The notes under the pieces were generated by a model. The model did no database searches, was not told the DNA's origin, and saw only the letters and a program-made list of their open reading frames with translations. The position numbers and the translations under genes are program-made. From the NCBI GenBank assembly GCA_947628385.1, contig CANQZS010000105.1, positions 1 through 6,673 of the forward strand: 6,673 nt of DNA, given 5' to 3'. Origin of the DNA: an uncultured Clostridia bacterium (lineage in GTDB: Bacteria > Bacillota > Clostridia > Oscillospirales > Ruminococcaceae). This document shows, piece by piece, positions 4,807-6,673 of the stretch (the stretch's first letter is position 1; the number at the start of each line of letters is the position of its first letter).

Positions 4807-6663
4807 TTGAATAAATTCATGAAATTTCTCTGTCCTGCTCTCTGCGCGGCGGGAAGTTTACTTGCTTTTTCGGGCTGTACGAACTACAGCAAAATGATGA
4901 ACGAGGAGCCTAAGGAATACCTTGCCATTGCTTCTCAGAACGCTGCCGAGGCTATAGCAAAGGGCAGCGGCTCTGAGACATATGATCTTATGGAAAAGGC
5001 TTCGGAAAACGGTTCCTTTACCTTGGAATTTGAAGTCGAGGGAATAAAATTCAAGGGAGAGACTTATTCCAACAGCAAGGACGGTATGACTTCACAGATG
5101 TATACTCTCGCAGGCTCGAAAGGAACTTCCTTACAGGCTTACGTCTATGCGGACAACGACTCTGCAAGGTTCGGGACTATAGGCGATTCCGGAACGCATA
5201 TTTACAGCATTGATCTTGATACCGTCGCCGAAAAGCTGGCGGGTTCGGTATTTGCTCCGGAAAGCGGATCCTCGTATGCGATTTCGCAGGAGGAGTATGA
5301 CAAGATACTTGAATATCTCGGCGAATTTGACGCAGTTGTCAGGGACGAATCTGAAGCTTCTGAAAGCGGCGAGATCTCCGCTTATCGTGAGATCATAAGC
5401 TCCTATACCGATTCACACCCTCCCGTAGTTGAGGAAAAGACCGAAACTACTGTTGCCGGCGAGACAGTGACCGCAAATATCATTACATACGATATTTCCA
5501 AGGAAGATATACGTTCCGTTGCTTTGCAGATATTTGACGCCGCCGCTGCAAACGGCGAATTTGACGAAACGATCGAAAGCAGTAAATATTGGTACGGTGA
5601 TGATTATTCCATAGACGATTATAAGGAGGAATTTACCAAGCAGCTTGATGAGTTCAGTGATTACGGAATAAATGCTGTTTATAAGGTCAACAGCAAGACC
5701 AACACCCTTATGCAGTTTGACATCACCGCCAATATGGCTGACGATCATATGAACATTGTTATAAAATTAGGCGCAGTTCTCGGAGCAGATCCGGAAACAG
5801 CCGAAAGCGGCAATGTTTATTGCGAAATAAACACTGATTATCCCGATGACGACGAATACGACAGCAATATCAGGATAGACGCGGACATCACAAGCGGAGA
5901 AGATTCCTCCGGCATGGCTGTAAGAATGAACATGGACGGCGAGATCACGGAGCTTATCAACATAAATTATACCAAGAACGGCGAAAATTACACTCTTACC
6001 GCAGATATTCCCGAAGCTGAGATCACTGCCAAAGCAGAGGGAACCGTTTCCGCGTCCGATGATGAATTCAAATTTACAATTGACAGGGTATCGCTCGTTA
6101 GCGGTTCAACGGAGGTTTCTTATCTGCCGAAGGTCGTTATCACCGCTAAGAAAGGCGGGGAGATCCTTGCCCTTGACGCGGAAAAGGAGTTCCTTGACAT
6201 TACCGAGGAGGAGCTTGACGCGTTTGGAGAAGATATTGGAAATGATCTTATGGCTGTTCTGGACGAATTTGCCGAGGGCAGCGTTCTGGGCGAAAGCATG
6301 ACTAATTACATCAGCGAATCAAGGATCTTTGCCGCAAATGCAAATTCCAAAACGGTGTATACGGCTTTAGCCGTACAGCTTACCGAGATGGCAATAGACG
6401 GGGAGACGGTAAAGGGCAGCGTTATCGAGGGAAAAGATCTGGATATTTCCATAGGCGGTAAGAAATACGACCTCAGCGATTATCTGGGAGACGAGTTCCA
6501 CGGATATGTTTACGGGGAATGTGATCCCGATACATATTCGGTAAATTACGTTCTCTGGTCTGATGATCCGATACCGGACGAGTATAGGCATCAGCTTGAC
6601 CGTGATGAACAGGATACTCTTGCGGACGACGGCACTTGCATAGGCTGTTATCCGGTGCTGTAA
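4807..6663 (+). CDS. Large acidic lipoprotein of unknown function, pilin-like C-terminal end
   Basis: This is a 618-residue protein I cannot assign to a named family. The N terminus has a basic start, a hydrophobic core and the lipobox FSGC with C24 as the lipidated cysteine, so it should be anchored on the outer face of the membrane. The mature part is rich in D and E. Residues about 65-140 and 285-460 look beta-rich; 158-280 is mostly polar and partly helical. From about 505 to the end (AANANSKTVYTALAVQL, then VNYVLWSDD and CIGCYP) it resembles the C-terminal half of ruminococcal prepilin-like proteins, although the pilin N-terminal helix is absent; this is from memory of such proteins, not an alignment. 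A C-x-x-C lies at 611-614. TTG 4807 is the start because the promoter lies inside the longer open frame. It is monocistronic as far as seen; the stop is 10 bp from the right edge. Confidence 0.85.
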   Translation: MNKFMKFLCPALCAAGSLLAFSGCTNYSKMMNEEPKEYLAIASQNAAEAIAKGSGSETYDLMEKASENGSFTLEFEVEGIKFKGETYSNSKDGMTSQMYTLAGSKGTSLQAYVYADNDSARFGTIGDSGTHIYSIDLDTVAEKLAGSVFAPESGSSYAISQEEYDKILEYLGEFDAVVRDESEASESGEISAYREIISSYTDSHPPVVEEKTETTVAGETVTANIITYDISKEDIRSVALQIFDAAAANGEFDETIESSKYWYGDDYSIDDYKEEFTKQLDEFSDYGINAVYKVNSKTNTLMQFDITANMADDHMNIVIKLGAVLGADPETAESGNVYCEINTDYPDDDEYDSNIRIDADITSGEDSSGMAVRMNMDGEITELININYTKNGENYTLTADIPEAEITAKAEGTVSASDDEFKFTIDRVSLVSGSTEVSYLPKVVITAKKGGEILALDAEKEFLDITEEELDAFGEDIGNDLMAVLDEFAEGSVLGESMTNYISESRIFAANANSKTVYTALAVQLTEMAIDGETVKGSVIEGKDLDISIGGKKYDLSDYLGDEFHGYVYGECDPDTYSVNYVLWSDDPIPDEYRHQLDRDEQDTLADDGTCIGCYPVL

Positions 6664-6673
6664 AAAAACAGAC

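Noticed and set aside
5413..5748. Minus-strand open frame opposite the lipoprotein
   Set aside because: Hydrophobic antisense shadow of an acidic, beta-rich coding sequence; no start signals.

Overview
The window looks like part of a Clostridia chromosome, most likely a Ruminococcus-like member of the Oscillospiraceae. The grounds are strong AGGAGG-type ribosome binding sites, near-consensus sigma-A promoters, use of GTG and TTG starts, a mid-range base composition with AT-rich gaps, and the style of the proteins (a dCache chemoreceptor with a double HAMP, a type II branched-chain aminotransferase, a large acidic lipoprotein). The genus is an inference from protein style, not a marker-based call.

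Layout from left to right. On the minus strand, 3-656 encodes an amino-acid ABC permease. It is the first gene of an operon that runs off the left edge, and the next gene overlaps its end. Divergent from it, on the plus strand, 1028-3010 encodes a chemoreceptor (methyl-accepting chemotaxis protein). The gap between the two holds a perfect-consensus promoter for the permease and a second promoter for the chemoreceptor, with several small inverted and direct repeats. After the chemoreceptor terminator comes about 280 bp of non-coding, hairpin-rich sequence flanked by a 12-bp inverted repeat (3056-3341), the least ordinary part of the window. Then 3420-4508 on the minus strand encodes a branched-chain amino acid aminotransferase with its own promoter and a strong hairpin terminator. 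Divergent from it, 4807-6663 on the plus strand encodes a 618-residue lipoprotein of unknown function with its own perfect-consensus promoter.

The likely theme is amino acids. The permease imports them, and the chemoreceptor carries what looks like the complete amino-acid-binding residue set of dCache_1 sensors. The aminotransferase interconverts branched-chain amino acids and their keto acids. Nothing in the sequence proves co-regulation. Each of the four complete genes has its own promoter, three of them with an extended -10. The lipoprotein is not obviously part of this theme; its C-terminal end recalls pilin-like proteins of ruminococci.

Three start sites were moved from the longest open frame. 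The permease starts at 656, behind a GGAGGA site. The chemoreceptor starts at GTG 1028 and the lipoprotein at TTG 4807, because their promoters lie inside the longer open frames. I did not find a defence system, CRISPR array, tRNA, rRNA or intact mobile element.
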